From IMG/VR virus record IMGVR_UViG_3300028558_000791, positions 310,001 through 374,000 of that record: DNA of 64,000 bases; one strand, 5' to 3'. The translations under genes and the position numbers were made by a program. Shown in pieces: positions 11,501-19,821 of this stretch. Within the stretch, counting starts at the first letter, position 1; the number at the start of each line of letters is the position of its first letter. The notes beneath the pieces were generated by a model that saw only the letters and a program-made list of their open reading frames with translations, was not told the origin of the DNA and searched no databases. Source of the DNA: a virus.

Positions 11501-12712
11501 GATACATCTAATGATCCAAACACTAGATACTACTTTGATGCCTTTGGCGCCGTAACTGAAACCGTCACTAGTGTTAGCAACGTAGCAGTCAAGTTGTCTT
11601 CTCCAGCTTCTAAGATTTTAAGTGTTACTCTGGCAGCAGGTGATCCTAAAATTGATTACTTTGCTGGTGGTCAGTTGGAGATTGATACTCAGCATGCCAT
11701 CCAAGAAGAATCTATGGTTACAGGAATGTCCATTGTAACAGTCTCTCAGCCAATTCTTCAAGTCATTACTGTTAAGATTGCAGGAGACCTAACTGAGAAG
11801 GATTACTTTGCTAACGGAAGCGTCGGAGCTGATGGAAAAACTATCTTCTTGGGTATCTCAACTCCACAAGCAAATGTAGATGTTATCGTTACTTATCAGA
11901 CAACGAGCAATAACAACGTCACGCTCAATACCCAGGTCATTAGACTCAACAGGAAGCTACCTGCGCAAAATTCTAAGGTTGTTGTAACCTATATTCCAAC
12001 CGGACTCCAGGGAGACCGCCTCTCAATTTATAAAGACCCATACGGTTACATTAATTTTACCATCCGTGCTTCTGACTCTGACTTTGTAGTTAGAGCGCCA
12101 GTTCGCTGGGCACAAAACACCTGGCACCGTGTCAAAGCAAGTTACAAGATCAATAATGGTCTTGGACAAGATGAAATGAGACTATTCCTAGATGGATATC
12201 AGTATACTGATGTGCTATTTGGTGAAGGACTGTCTTTTGGCAAGTTCCCAATGGTTTATGGTTCTGTAGCAGTAGGAGATGGTTACAGTTTGGTAGGCAG
12301 CATTTCTTTCAAGGACCCAATTAACACGCTGTATATTGGATCTGATTTTAATAAGAATAACCCAATCTATACCCTGTTGGATAATTTTAGGGTCAGCAAT
12401 CTCTCTAGACCGATCTATGCCCCTTATGGAGAGCCTCTAGATGCAAACTTTAGCAGTAACTTAAGTACGGTTTTCCCAGTTACAAAAGACTTATACACAA
12501 CTTTACTGATAGATTTTGACAGGTTGAATGCCTTGAATACAGATTTTGCCACTTTGATTGATAGAGCTAATGGAGCTTTTGATTTTACTGTGAATATCTT
12601 CGATTCTTTTGGTATAGTTAGTGGTAGTGCGAAAGTCAAAGAAGTACTTGAAAACCTTATCAATATCCTAAAGCCAGCCAACTGCAGGGTGTTTATTAAG
12701 TATATTACCTGA
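5558..12712 (+). CDS. Giant baseplate/tail protein with LamG-like domains
   Basis: This 2384-residue protein starts at an ATG overlapping the previous stop (ATGA). Two regions show concanavalin A/LamG-like strand patterns. The first has 'GTFETWVLPQW' near 1062, 'NRLSIFKD' near 1234 and 'MHLFIDG' near 1292; its expected closing strand 'MYIGSDF' appears only near 1851. The second has 'GTIEFWMSP' near 1971, 'DRLSIYKDPYGYINF' near 2153, 'MRLFLDG' near 2209 and 'LYIGSDF' near 2259. Between 1325 and 1430 two beta modules of about 80-100 residues repeat. LamG domains commonly bind glycans, so host-surface binding or baseplate assembly is likely. No enzyme motif is visible. It is followed eight bases later by another giant tail gene. 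Confidence 0.75.
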   Translation: MIATLRVVNLAINSSTSIDVSFTEALTGDLVTGNVSILSQTENVPNSEVLQISVNGNVLSITCQPLTPYSAFYLQFQSTPGNPFISLNGDAKISEDGVSNRMIIIGPLPSDNPVNDYLQSFYQNNIYKTSDTTTVVNKYIQSIAVNFARALYDIRQLGNENYLSFTIVDEVHTKGETPFERLYEEGAYDVFRLGFGLSEAPVSTTFVFDSFPSYPVTLQRQLVTEIIKASSNDTDGTFNINTLVFNLSNKPVTRVNSITFTLTTADPVFVYDIDKLGYQILNSTFDQDFASSYLLLEDNQVKINESILSDPNFSLDQIFHIVIEYEYKGLGIQVDPTTVNTFATLQSVREVLPPIINIFSLKHAPITDASNNTVTTGGVFFIDPNSGTGTPHPAFMVEIPFSLSGLPSSPGVYSIDYSTGTVYVYGANSDNDGTGPSPPLATYYYKFTFTPDIDYVYDSDLLELVALPLGNLIDQAGTIAFNYEQVLIPGVDYVADTHIESINERIGNKLNALNSLTTLHSPITNVFQIFNETSGEIYILDRWNDDTVYFRFNSPPRVLNQIGENSKFFTVTNELLGINTTTTNANNLRIFVILLANNTIINSSQDGIGASFNTSLQFTNGNVFNRELWFDQEFTAGFNVDRIQVPGEYVVDYKNGVVYVAVSSTQSNDIGTVTYKKNSIVPSFPHVISVDDIYNRISVLNPKNKQFSYLSFGDGFIVPQNLDISDEAFLNGVTSSPYQIFQNQVGAFVQSTFVNGVTNAVKYVRSVYEFNDLTNSSNPINFGIVSTSSNFNITVGSINRQSFESVQFDGSNYFITLNENIPYLSPGITFTFDVVRTSDLQPLWNGSGTVVPGNPLKLILPGIGSPQIGDLVKVTYSFSIVPLERVIVDYNKGDFFTDYTYVADEILVSYEYGDNVIDFRKNLNLPTGSNYYVSYKAGALRDALLRNFGTLVNVPDLSTFDLSLDRERYRDALYAALSSFIQGPTVAAIKNIGQVITHVEPEVIESAFEIWSLGSSLLFPVSVQTTGSFQLLPAHYGNGVLIDQPEQTITMPVNSNLRLEEGTFETWVLPQWNGLDNDASLAFHITRDGYAIDPYRLFIGGSEYHPELDGKYNFTLNKQSNVTGRPNRNKDGIFIYYDKDISGSFYRWYVEVIDGYVAPDNHIYQFQIFSSGKFYDVKPIGGVKPSNMSTFTGTSKVNLTIRPSFDGYGIDEGITFVSDVEHYILDFGLTKDSNRLSIFKDVSGYMNFRVYDRDHKMYTISADVSSWKNNVPHMVAASWKLNTKNNRDEMHLFIDGLEVPNIIKYGQKLQPYLHEKFRTVNPEEIVGLATRDIVGSTDLATLEGSTLVTSSINFSDFKVFIGDTIFINENGFSPVGYTIININGQSLTLNSAMPVTMNGGRFSVNQTEFPVSSEINIAPNIAVTTVHTFATGTDLTTISGSATVTSVGTNFSALGVKPGFILRIDNSSFALTYSIVQVSGNSLTITDPSPLSLSGVTFQIYSNVENEIPGVRALHPAYSITQDANFNNILTVSNDVFANDLILIRTLGLNFKDIKKQYYVWSSQIENVLQTQLPPPINLDQANITRIITPTTAIGPANSTLMAGVFVSNYLPTAKPSNAQVGRTIQATISGTNVDFSVPVQVTINGISGINTINETITFTNYGTLDFTNTFVTVNYVWVNVKPVNASKNALALELREKYPMTHGESSGLVPVIRYSYHINGGYTLGGNGIDNTVTDLNNTFSALDINNYLIIHSPPTVAGFYLITGLSTDRHSITIQPTAASFSVPLPYFANGAYQVLNTTQYRSGLQNGYFTLEAGVLPGQQYFLDQGFYELEYSTYARIKFDALNTKMYIGSDFQGHSQANSIIDQATIYSIMLTDTRVGEVIALHKHSVTKDFNSLRPPKADSNTLALIDFDTYPFTNDASFYASTNNDHKHFQSDFTVNDNFSQSLVILDEPLVLSNDGILDTRHQGTIEFWMSPIFDTSNDPNTRYYFDAFGAVTETVTSVSNVAVKLSSPASKILSVTLAAGDPKIDYFAGGQLEIDTQHAIQEESMVTGMSIVTVSQPILQVITVKIAGDLTEKDYFANGSVGADGKTIFLGISTPQANVDVIVTYQTTSNNNVTLNTQVIRLNRKLPAQNSKVVVTYIPTGLQGDRLSIYKDPYGYINFTIRASDSDFVVRAPVRWAQNTWHRVKASYKINNGLGQDEMRLFLDGYQYTDVLFGEGLSFGKFPMVYGSVAVGDGYSLVGSISFKDPINTLYIGSDFNKNNPIYTLLDNFRVSNLSRPIYAPYGEPLDANFSSNLSTVFPVTKDLYTTLLIDFDRLNALNTDFATLIDRANGAFDFTVNIFDSFGIVSGSAKVKEVLENLINILKPANCRVFIKYIT

Positions 12713-12720
12713 GAGAAGTA

Positions 12721-15700
12721 ATGACAAAGCGAGCCCCCGTATCCGTACAAAAACCAATTTGGTATGATGCCCAGCAGGTAGACGAGACCGATCTATCTTC
12801 TGAGCAGACAGCTAATGACACTATTGATGCTGCCATTATTAACAACCACATTGGAGACGGTGTTCTACCAGAGAACCTGGTGGCCAATGTTTTGTTTGAC
12901 TCCAGCCTAACCACTGGCTTTTTAGATGGTCTTGCCATTCAAACACAAGTTCAGCCCTCCGATAACAATTTCGGCAATCAACTTACCATCACCCTAACCG
13001 GCTCAAAGGCATCTGGCCATCGCCGTGTTAAAGTAGGTATTATTGGATTGGACTTTCAATCCAACTTGCAATATGAAACCTTTTATTTCAAGAGTAATGA
13101 AGTTCAAGTTAGCAGGCGCCATTTTACTAAAATTCTAGTGCTACTATTCAATGACTTTATTGGAGATGACGAGCTATCTTTCAATCTAGGTGGAAATATT
13201 GTTATTGCAGAGGCTCTGCCAATGACTCTTTCAAGAGATATTGTAATGATCTCACAAGAGCAACAGCCCAATCTATTCTTCAGAGACTTCTTCCTAGACT
13301 CTTCCATTAGTAAATTGTCTATCCAAACAATGTTGCAAGACGCGCTACCACTATACAACATAGATAGTCTCAATATCTTAGGCGCCCCACTTGATAATCT
13401 ACCAATTCTAAGTGGTGACGTTACTACTCAGATTGGACAAAAGTTTCAAGCTACCACCAATAGCGTTCAAAAGATTTCTCTATTACTATCCGTAAGAAAT
13501 CAGGTTGCAGGAAAAGAAGATGATTTAGTTTGGAGCGGAGATATTGTTGTTAGTATCTATCCTCTACAGACTAGCATTGATTGTCCAACAGACTTCTTAC
13601 CAAATCTACCAATCGATTTCTCGCCATCTAATATTCCAGTTGCTCAAATTAGCTATAACTATAATAGCTTAACTGCTGCTGGTATAGTTCTTGATTCAGT
13701 TCCACAGCCAGTAGACTTTGTATTTAGTAATAGTCCTGTTGCCGGCGGTAATCAAATGGTACCGGGCCAATACTATGCTCTTACCATTAAGCGTTCAGGT
13801 TCCGCCAATCAATGTGACATCTTAGTCGCAACTGGTCAAGATCTAATTACTAACTCCAGAATCACTACATTTACTGGGACATTATGGGTTGATATTCCTG
13901 ACCAAGATTTATGGTTTATTGTTTGGACAGATGCCGCTAAAGTGTCTGATGGACAAGCCTACGATCAAGGTCATGGTGTTACTATCCCTAAGACAACTAC
14001 CGATCCAACAACGTTGGCTACAGTAGATAATGTATTTGGTTCCAAGCAGTTCGTTGGTAATGATGTATTTAGAGCCGTTCTTGCGGCCGTTACCCAGGTT
14101 TCCGATCCTGTACCAGACCAGAGAACTGGTAACCCAGTTGATTCTCGTCAAGAATATGTTCCTCAAGTTACATTGATGAACAGCATTGACATTACCAATC
14201 TAGAAAAATCATCTGAGCCACTTATCCTTGGCGCTATCTCTGACAAGAACATTAAGTTCTTTGATGCAAGCCAGCAAATCATCAACTCTACATTGTATAG
14301 TGCTACGATGGTTAAAGATGAAATTGTTATTAGAATAGTTGATGACCCAACTGATACTGTAAGATTTGATTTATCAGTTAGTGGATTGGCAACTAGCCTA
14401 TTAAATGGTGATTTGGTTGGAGCTATTATTAGACCAGATGCTGCCGCTCCATTCACATCATATCGTTTGGCTGGCGCTAGACTATGTTCCATGATTTTAG
14501 GTGATGTAGATGGTAATGGAATTATCGATGAAAAAGATTTAGCTTTGTTGAATACGTTTGTTGGTTACAATATGAACGTTGGACTACCAGCTCATACCAA
14601 TATCGTAACAGACGGTTACACTACTACTTTCCAAAATGGATATCAAAGCCTTACTCAACCGTTCGCCAATCTATTCGGCATTAGCTTCCAGCTAATTAAC
14701 CCAAATGATGGTTCTGTTGTTGCTGCAGCTACTGATGGTGTTTTAGTTGCTAACCCATCCGATCCAACTTTAGCTCAATTTACTAGTGCGACTATACAAT
14801 TCAATACCATTGTTGGTCTCAGCTCTTACAAATTGGTTATTCTAAGCAGTGGTTCTAATGAAGCTGATTGGGGTGGCTGGAATATTACCGCACTAGACTC
14901 TAGTGTAGATGTTATTACTATTCAGAAGATATTGCTAACTGGAGACGTATTTGCCCAGATGCTAAGGGCTGATATCAACGGTGACTTTGCTGTTACTACA
15001 GCGGACGGATACTTACTCGGTAGTTACATTGATAGACTTCCAACCACGGCTATCCCTCCAGCTACATATCCAGCTCCAAGCACAAATCCATATACTAAAA
15101 TTGGAACTCGTTTTAACGTTATTAGATTAAGAGTGGAAGAGTTAGTAGATAGACTTGATGATTATACTGCTGATCCTAATACTCGTGCATTGACCGTCCA
15201 TCCACAACAAGACATCTTCTCTGGTGATGGTTACTTCGCCAACCATAATTTCTATACATCTCCAATCCAAATGGCTTTTACCAAGCAATTGGTCTGGGAC
15301 GCTTCATTGGTTATTACTAACGCTCATCCAAAGCTAGTACCAAGTGTATTCACGTCTGAAACTGGTGTTGTTCATAATGCTTGTGAGATAGAAGGCATTC
15401 AATGCAATGTCTATCCAGTCCCACAACCATTCGATCCAGGCAAGGTAGACTTCTTTGTACCTAACAACCTCATCATCGGTGATGGTGAGCTACAGCGTCC
15501 AGACGGATATTTCTACAAAGTAGACTTTGAAGTTGGTACAGTCGTTCTAGAGATTCCAGACGGATTGTTTGGTTCAGAACGAACTATTGACATCATGAAT
15601 GATTTTATCTCTGATTACACAGGCAATGGTGCGACTCGTCTTGGATTCCCATCCATGAGATTTGCAGACTGCTCTTATGTGCAGAGAGATGCTCTATCAA

Positions 15701-16746
15701 AGGATCAAATTAGATTTTCGGTTTCTGTGCAGTCTTTCTCACCAAATACAGCCGGTTTGAGTCCCGATGGATATACGGGAGCCATTGTAGATGGTAAGAT
15801 GGGTGTAAGCGTAGACTTTGAAACCGGCTTGCTCACATTGAACTTCAGTAATTTGTATCAGGACCCAACCCTCTTGACTCTAAGTACCAAGGTACAAGTC
15901 AATGTGTTCTTGAAGAAGGGCGGGTTTAACAACATGCCAATCTTCGTAGACTCTACTAAGGTCCAGAACATGCTAAGTTTGATTAGTGTCTTCAGCGGTG
16001 CCAATGATGGCGGCCCATCTGCTCTAGTAGATTTAGGTAATGATGTAACTGGAATCCTACCAATCTTGAATGGTGGTACCGGTCTCAATGCAGTAGGAGC
16101 TTTCGGAACCGTGCTCACAAGCACCGGAAGCGGACTAAGCTATCAATTCATTAATACTTTGCTCAACGTCATTCCATTCTCTAGTGGTATCCCATCTGCT
16201 GATAAGGTTCCAAAGCTTGATGGTTATGGATTCCTAGACCCAAGCTTTATGTACAAACAACCAATGTATATTGTTGGTGTGGCTGGAAACTACTCTAATG
16301 ATGGATATATTCCATCAGCCATTGGCGCCCTTACATTTAGACTAGATAGCTTCATTCTAGAAGGTCTAGATAGTATTAAGCTAGAGTGTATTCTAGAAAC
16401 TACTAATGTGGCTAGCACAGCAGGTCTACAGCTATTTAATGTAGATAACCACACTTATGTTCCTCTTAATGGATCTAGTACGGCTTTGATAACTACCAAT
16501 GTACAAGCAACGTACTTAGTATCTCAGGACCTAAAGGGATTGTTATACACGGGAGCTACGAACTTTGTATATGAAATCCATCTATTCTCGAATCCTGGTG
16601 GTTCATTGGATACGGGTATCTGCAAGATGGCAAGATTGGTTATGACATACAACAATTTGACTTTGAATGGAGTCTCTGCAATTGCACCTCCAGTATCTCA
16701 TAGCTACAACTTCGTACCGTTCCTACCAAGCCCAACTCCATCATAA
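12721..16746 (+). CDS. Fibre-like tail protein with dockerin-type calcium loops
   Basis: This 1341-residue protein belongs to the tail block. Two loops match the calcium-binding half of type I dockerins: 'DVDGNGIIDEKDLALLNTF' near residue 595 and 'DINGDFAVTTADGYLLGSYI' near residue 751. They are separated by about 135 residues of beta-rich sequence instead of the usual short linker. Near the C-terminus 'LNGGTGLNAVGAFGTVLTS' is a pattern common just before the ends of phage tail fibres. The start is an ATG preceded by GAGAGAAG, eight bases after the previous stop. Likely a tail fibre or baseplate-attached adhesin; the calcium loops may stabilise the fold. It is the last gene before a promoter, so it probably ends the baseplate unit. 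Confidence 0.7.
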   Translation: MTKRAPVSVQKPIWYDAQQVDETDLSSEQTANDTIDAAIINNHIGDGVLPENLVANVLFDSSLTTGFLDGLAIQTQVQPSDNNFGNQLTITLTGSKASGHRRVKVGIIGLDFQSNLQYETFYFKSNEVQVSRRHFTKILVLLFNDFIGDDELSFNLGGNIVIAEALPMTLSRDIVMISQEQQPNLFFRDFFLDSSISKLSIQTMLQDALPLYNIDSLNILGAPLDNLPILSGDVTTQIGQKFQATTNSVQKISLLLSVRNQVAGKEDDLVWSGDIVVSIYPLQTSIDCPTDFLPNLPIDFSPSNIPVAQISYNYNSLTAAGIVLDSVPQPVDFVFSNSPVAGGNQMVPGQYYALTIKRSGSANQCDILVATGQDLITNSRITTFTGTLWVDIPDQDLWFIVWTDAAKVSDGQAYDQGHGVTIPKTTTDPTTLATVDNVFGSKQFVGNDVFRAVLAAVTQVSDPVPDQRTGNPVDSRQEYVPQVTLMNSIDITNLEKSSEPLILGAISDKNIKFFDASQQIINSTLYSATMVKDEIVIRIVDDPTDTVRFDLSVSGLATSLLNGDLVGAIIRPDAAAPFTSYRLAGARLCSMILGDVDGNGIIDEKDLALLNTFVGYNMNVGLPAHTNIVTDGYTTTFQNGYQSLTQPFANLFGISFQLINPNDGSVVAAATDGVLVANPSDPTLAQFTSATIQFNTIVGLSSYKLVILSSGSNEADWGGWNITALDSSVDVITIQKILLTGDVFAQMLRADINGDFAVTTADGYLLGSYIDRLPTTAIPPATYPAPSTNPYTKIGTRFNVIRLRVEELVDRLDDYTADPNTRALTVHPQQDIFSGDGYFANHNFYTSPIQMAFTKQLVWDASLVITNAHPKLVPSVFTSETGVVHNACEIEGIQCNVYPVPQPFDPGKVDFFVPNNLIIGDGELQRPDGYFYKVDFEVGTVVLEIPDGLFGSERTIDIMNDFISDYTGNGATRLGFPSMRFADCSYVQRDALSKDQIRFSVSVQSFSPNTAGLSPDGYTGAIVDGKMGVSVDFETGLLTLNFSNLYQDPTLLTLSTKVQVNVFLKKGGFNNMPIFVDSTKVQNMLSLISVFSGANDGGPSALVDLGNDVTGILPILNGGTGLNAVGAFGTVLTSTGSGLSYQFINTLLNVIPFSSGIPSADKVPKLDGYGFLDPSFMYKQPMYIVGVAGNYSNDGYIPSAIGALTFRLDSFILEGLDSIKLECILETTNVASTAGLQLFNVDNHTYVPLNGSSTALITTNVQATYLVSQDLKGLLYTGATNFVYEIHLFSNPGGSLDTGICKMARLVMTYNNLTLNGVSAIAPPVSHSYNFVPFLPSPTPS

Positions 16747-16759
16747 TATTTGGCGGGCC

Positions 16760-16787
16760 TTGACATCCTAATTTTTAAGGCTACAAT
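16760..16787 (+). promoter_or_regulatory. Sigma-70-type promoter
   Basis: TTGACA at 16760-16765 and TACAAT at 16782-16787 are separated by 16 bases, close to the bacterial sigma-70 consensus. The pair lies in an 82-base gap between the tail block and the glycosyltransferase block. Transcription would begin about 35 bases before the ATG at 16829. Confidence 0.65.
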
Positions 16788-16828
16788 GCTCCTTACATAA
16801 GGATCGGTGTGCGCCGAATTGTGGAAAA

Positions 16829-17530
16829 ATGAGACGAGAAAAATGGTGGAAAATTTTCCATCTACCATCTCCAAAGGAGCTGGGGTGGACTACTAGCGAG
16901 TACAATGCGTTACCAATGGCTTTGTTCAAGAAAGCTAATGATGATACTCCTACTTGGGAAGACTGGGACGCAAAGATGCGTAAAGAGTATCCAGTGAGAT
17001 ATTTCTTTGCGGAGACTGTCCCCTATTGGTTTAGTACTATGATTAGAAGACGCGTCAAGGATGCTTGGTACTGGTTTAAATGCCACGTGTTACCCAGCCA
17101 CCAATATCATATGTTAGATCTTAGGCAGCCTAAGAACGAGTTCATGCACAGTTACAAATGGGGTTGGATTGATTCCGATACCAAAATTCTGTATGCACTC
17201 TTTAACATTCTCAATACTTTTGTCAAGGAAGAGCTGCCCCATATGTATTGCCCTAGTGAAGAGGATGTACAAACGGATGCTCACCTATTGCATCAACGTA
17301 ATCACTATCTAGAAATCAAGGCCATTCATTACTGGTGGAATGTTGAAAGATTACGCCAGAATAAGAATCACGCTGATGTTCTTTCTGCTTGGTCAGATGC
17401 TAAACATGCCAGCGATCCCAAAGAACACCAACTCTGGGATGATTTAAAGAAAATTGAAGCTGCCAATGAAGCCAAAGAGGATGAAATGATGGGCAGGCTA
17501 ATCAAGATCCGACGTTCTTTATGGACCTGA
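16829..17530 (+). CDS. Conserved-looking hypothetical protein, Trp/His-rich
   Basis: This 233-residue protein is rich in Trp, His, Lys and Glu and looks soluble. Notable stretches are 'VPYWFSTMIRRRVKDAWYWF' in the middle and a helical, charged C-terminal third. I do not assign a function. No P-loop, signal peptide or membrane segment is seen. It is the first gene behind a promoter and is followed 13 bases later by a glycosyltransferase, so it may serve in the same unit. The ribosome binding site before the ATG is weak (GTGGAAAA). Confidence 0.7.
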   Translation: MRREKWWKIFHLPSPKELGWTTSEYNALPMALFKKANDDTPTWEDWDAKMRKEYPVRYFFAETVPYWFSTMIRRRVKDAWYWFKCHVLPSHQYHMLDLRQPKNEFMHSYKWGWIDSDTKILYALFNILNTFVKEELPHMYCPSEEDVQTDAHLLHQRNHYLEIKAIHYWWNVERLRQNKNHADVLSAWSDAKHASDPKEHQLWDDLKKIEAANEAKEDEMMGRLIKIRRSLWT

Positions 17531-17543
17531 TATAGAAAGGTTC

Positions 17544-18680
17544 ATGAAGATTTGTTGGTTTGGATTTCTTGGAAAAAATCATAGTTGGTCAATTGTTGCA
17601 CAGAATCTCTCTAGAGAGTTTGTTAGGATGGGGCACCAGGTAGACTTGTTCTCCACCAATGGTACAGATCATTTTCCAGAAGATTTGAAACCATATCTAA
17701 AAGGTTCCATCACCGAAGATGAAGGCGTAGCCCCTGAGCAATTCTATGCTAAGGTGGCATCCAAGCTAGATGCCAATTATGATATGCAAATGTCGTATAC
17801 GGCACTCCGTAATTTCTGCAATTATTTCAGTAGAGGCGAAACCAATAGATTTGGTATTTGGAATTACGAAACAACCAAACTGCCCACCGCATTCTCTAGA
17901 TTTGGCAAGTGTGTAGATTTAGTTCTACCCTCATCTGAATTTTCTAAGAAGATTTTCACTGACAACGGAATGGCAGCAGATCACCAAGTGGTAGTGCCAC
18001 ATGGCATCTATCTTGATAGATTTGCCAACCTGGGAAAGTATCCTCTCAAAACTAAAAAGAAGTATAAGATACTGGCTAACATTGCACAGCCCCATTTACG
18101 AAAGAACATACCGGGGTTGCTAAGAGCATTTGGTAAAGCTTTTACTAGGAAAGATGATGTATGTTTGGTGCTGAAAGTCGCTCGTAAGAGCCCTCAGCCA
18201 GGATTTGATGTGCCGTTTAACGATATCATGGCTCGTTGGCAAAAGGAATTTCCTCAGCACGCTGAAGTTGAAATTATCGACAAGTTCATTGTCGATATTG
18301 AAACTCTTTACAATGCTTGTGACGTTGTATATACTATGGCACATGCTGAATGTTTCTGGATGCCTGGTCTAGAAGGATTTGCGGCTAACAAGATTGTTGT
18401 AGCTCCACGCTATGGCGGTCAGCTTGACTATATGAATGATGAGAACTCTATCCTAATAGATGGTAAGATAATTAGGGCCGACGTACGTATGCAATATTGG
18501 GAACCATCTTCATATGCAGAAGTATTTGATCCAAATCAAGATCAAGCCGCCGAGAAGCTCAAGCACCTCATCGCAAACTATGATGACTACCTAAAGAAAT
18601 TCTCTCCGGGCATGCAAGAGACGGCACATAAGTTTACGTGGGAGAATGCGGCCAAACAAATTATAGGACTATGTAAATGA
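17544..18680 (+). CDS. GT4-family glycosyltransferase
   Basis: This 378-residue protein has the two-Rossmann-domain outline of GT-B enzymes. The N-terminus 'MKICWFGFLGKNHSWSIVA' gives a first strand and loop. The middle has 'VLPSSEFSKKIF' and 'VVPHGIYLDRF', typical of GT4 members where the linker enters the second domain, then 'KILANIAQPHLRKNIPGLL'. The C-terminal 'HAECFWMPGLEGFAAN' is the donor-sugar EX7E-type region, with Glu residues in 'AECFWMPGLE'. It probably transfers a sugar from a nucleotide donor in the cytoplasm. AAAGG precedes the ATG. The stop overlaps the next gene by four bases, and that gene is also a glycosyltransferase. Substrate is unknown. Confidence 0.82.
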   Translation: MKICWFGFLGKNHSWSIVAQNLSREFVRMGHQVDLFSTNGTDHFPEDLKPYLKGSITEDEGVAPEQFYAKVASKLDANYDMQMSYTALRNFCNYFSRGETNRFGIWNYETTKLPTAFSRFGKCVDLVLPSSEFSKKIFTDNGMAADHQVVVPHGIYLDRFANLGKYPLKTKKKYKILANIAQPHLRKNIPGLLRAFGKAFTRKDDVCLVLKVARKSPQPGFDVPFNDIMARWQKEFPQHAEVEIIDKFIVDIETLYNACDVVYTMAHAECFWMPGLEGFAANKIVVAPRYGGQLDYMNDENSILIDGKIIRADVRMQYWEPSSYAEVFDPNQDQAAEKLKHLIANYDDYLKKFSPGMQETAHKFTWENAAKQIIGLCK

Positions 18681-19468
18681 CCGATCCAAAGAAAGTTGAA
18701 CTTGGTTTCACGGTGAAAGAAAAAATTGGTATTGGAATAGTAAACCCACGGGGAATCTATCGATCCCTTAGTATTGTTATTCCTGTGTTCAATAAGTGGA
18801 ACTTTACCAAGTCTTGTCTGAATGACTTAGCTCAGCTACCAGAAGATCATGAAATCATTATCATCGATAATGCTAGTTCAGATGAAACTCAACAAGAAAT
18901 CGAGAAACTAATCAATGACCTTAGAGAAAAATATCCTTCAAGCGCTTACGTCCGTTATGTTAGGAATGAAGAAAACACTTTTCACTCTAAAGCTTGCAAT
19001 CAAGGCTTTAAAATCGCGAGTGGTGAAAATGTTCTGTTCCTGAACAATGATATTAGAGTTAGGGCTAACCATACAGGTTGGACCAAAGCTATCATTGATG
19101 CTTGTAAGGCTGGTGGAATAGTAGGGCCGACCATGGGACTACTAGATAAAGATCTAAACTTCGTTAAAGAGGCTAACCAGCAACTAACTGGTAATTGTTA
19201 TCTAGGTGGTTGGTGCATTGCTGCCTCAAAAGAGACTTGGAAGCGGTTGGACACTGGTGATAATAAAGTTTGGAATGAAGACTTCCCGTTCTATTTCAAT
19301 GACACTGATTTGAGTTTTCGTGCTCGTCAGAAGAAAGTAGCATTGACTGTAATCGCTGTGCCAGAGGTAGCCCATTTTGGCAAAGTGTCTGCTGCCCAGA
19401 TCAACATTCCAAAATTATATCAAGAAGGTAGAAATGTCTTTCTCAAGAAGTGGGCAAGGGGCCGTTAA
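18677..19468 (+). CDS. GT2-family glycosyltransferase
   Basis: This 263-residue protein has the GT-A fold of family 2. 'LSIVIPVFNKWNFTKSCL' is the first strand, 'EIIIIDNASSDET' binds the nucleotide, and 'NVLFLNNDIRV' holds the metal-binding position, an N-N-D variant of the DXD motif also seen in rhamnosyltransferase-like enzymes. 'FPFYFNDTDLSFRARQ' matches the usual acceptor-site D-D/N-D-T-D region. It starts within the stop of the preceding GT4 gene (ATGA) and its end is overlapped by the next reading frame. It likely extends a glycan made with its neighbours. Confidence 0.82.
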   Translation: MTDPKKVELGFTVKEKIGIGIVNPRGIYRSLSIVIPVFNKWNFTKSCLNDLAQLPEDHEIIIIDNASSDETQQEIEKLINDLREKYPSSAYVRYVRNEENTFHSKACNQGFKIASGENVLFLNNDIRVRANHTGWTKAIIDACKAGGIVGPTMGLLDKDLNFVKEANQQLTGNCYLGGWCIAASKETWKRLDTGDNKVWNEDFPFYFNDTDLSFRARQKKVALTVIAVPEVAHFGKVSAAQINIPKLYQEGRNVFLKKWARGR

Positions 19469-19805
19469 TTCGGTTGGCAAATGCCATTTTGGTAAATGGT
19501 ATCTTCATCAAACGTCTGAGAAGATGGATGCGTGGAAGAAGCCTGTTGTAGATCCGATCCAGGATATTATGGTTGTAGACGGTTACATACGAATCATTCG
19601 TCAAAATATAGATGTGGCCTCTCAAAAATTCGAATACAGTATTTTCTTTGTTGGTGAAGCAAATTTTTTGAGAGAGCATTTCAAAAGTTTTAGGCCAGAA
19701 TACGAAGATCATACAACTAAACTTGAATTTGAAAGTATTCAGGCCGCTAAAGATTATATTGACAAATTCATTGAGCGATTAGACAATCTCATAGCATTCA
19801 TCTAA
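19434..19805 (+). CDS. Hypothetical protein overlapping the GT2 gene
   Basis: A 123-residue protein of unknown family. The ATG at 19434 lies inside the end of the GT2 gene (35-base overlap) and is preceded by GAAGGTAG at a good distance; an upstream in-frame ATG at 19377 would give a longer overlap and lacks such a site. The protein is Phe/Lys/Asp-rich, with a predicted beta-sheet middle ('DGYIRIIRQNIDV') and a helical C-terminus ('KDYIDKFIERLDNLIAF'). It ends in tandem stops TAA TAG. The gene fills the space between the glycosyltransferase and Fpg genes and nothing else reads there. Confidence 0.62.
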   Translation: MSFSRSGQGAVNSVGKCHFGKWYLHQTSEKMDAWKKPVVDPIQDIMVVDGYIRIIRQNIDVASQKFEYSIFFVGEANFLREHFKSFRPEYEDHTTKLEFESIQAAKDYIDKFIERLDNLIAFI

Positions 19806-19821
19806 TAGGAGTATATGTGTT

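Noticed and set aside
16757-16781. GCCTT and AAGGC as a terminator hairpin
   Set aside because: The stem is five bases with a 15-base loop, overlaps the promoter, and no T-run follows it.
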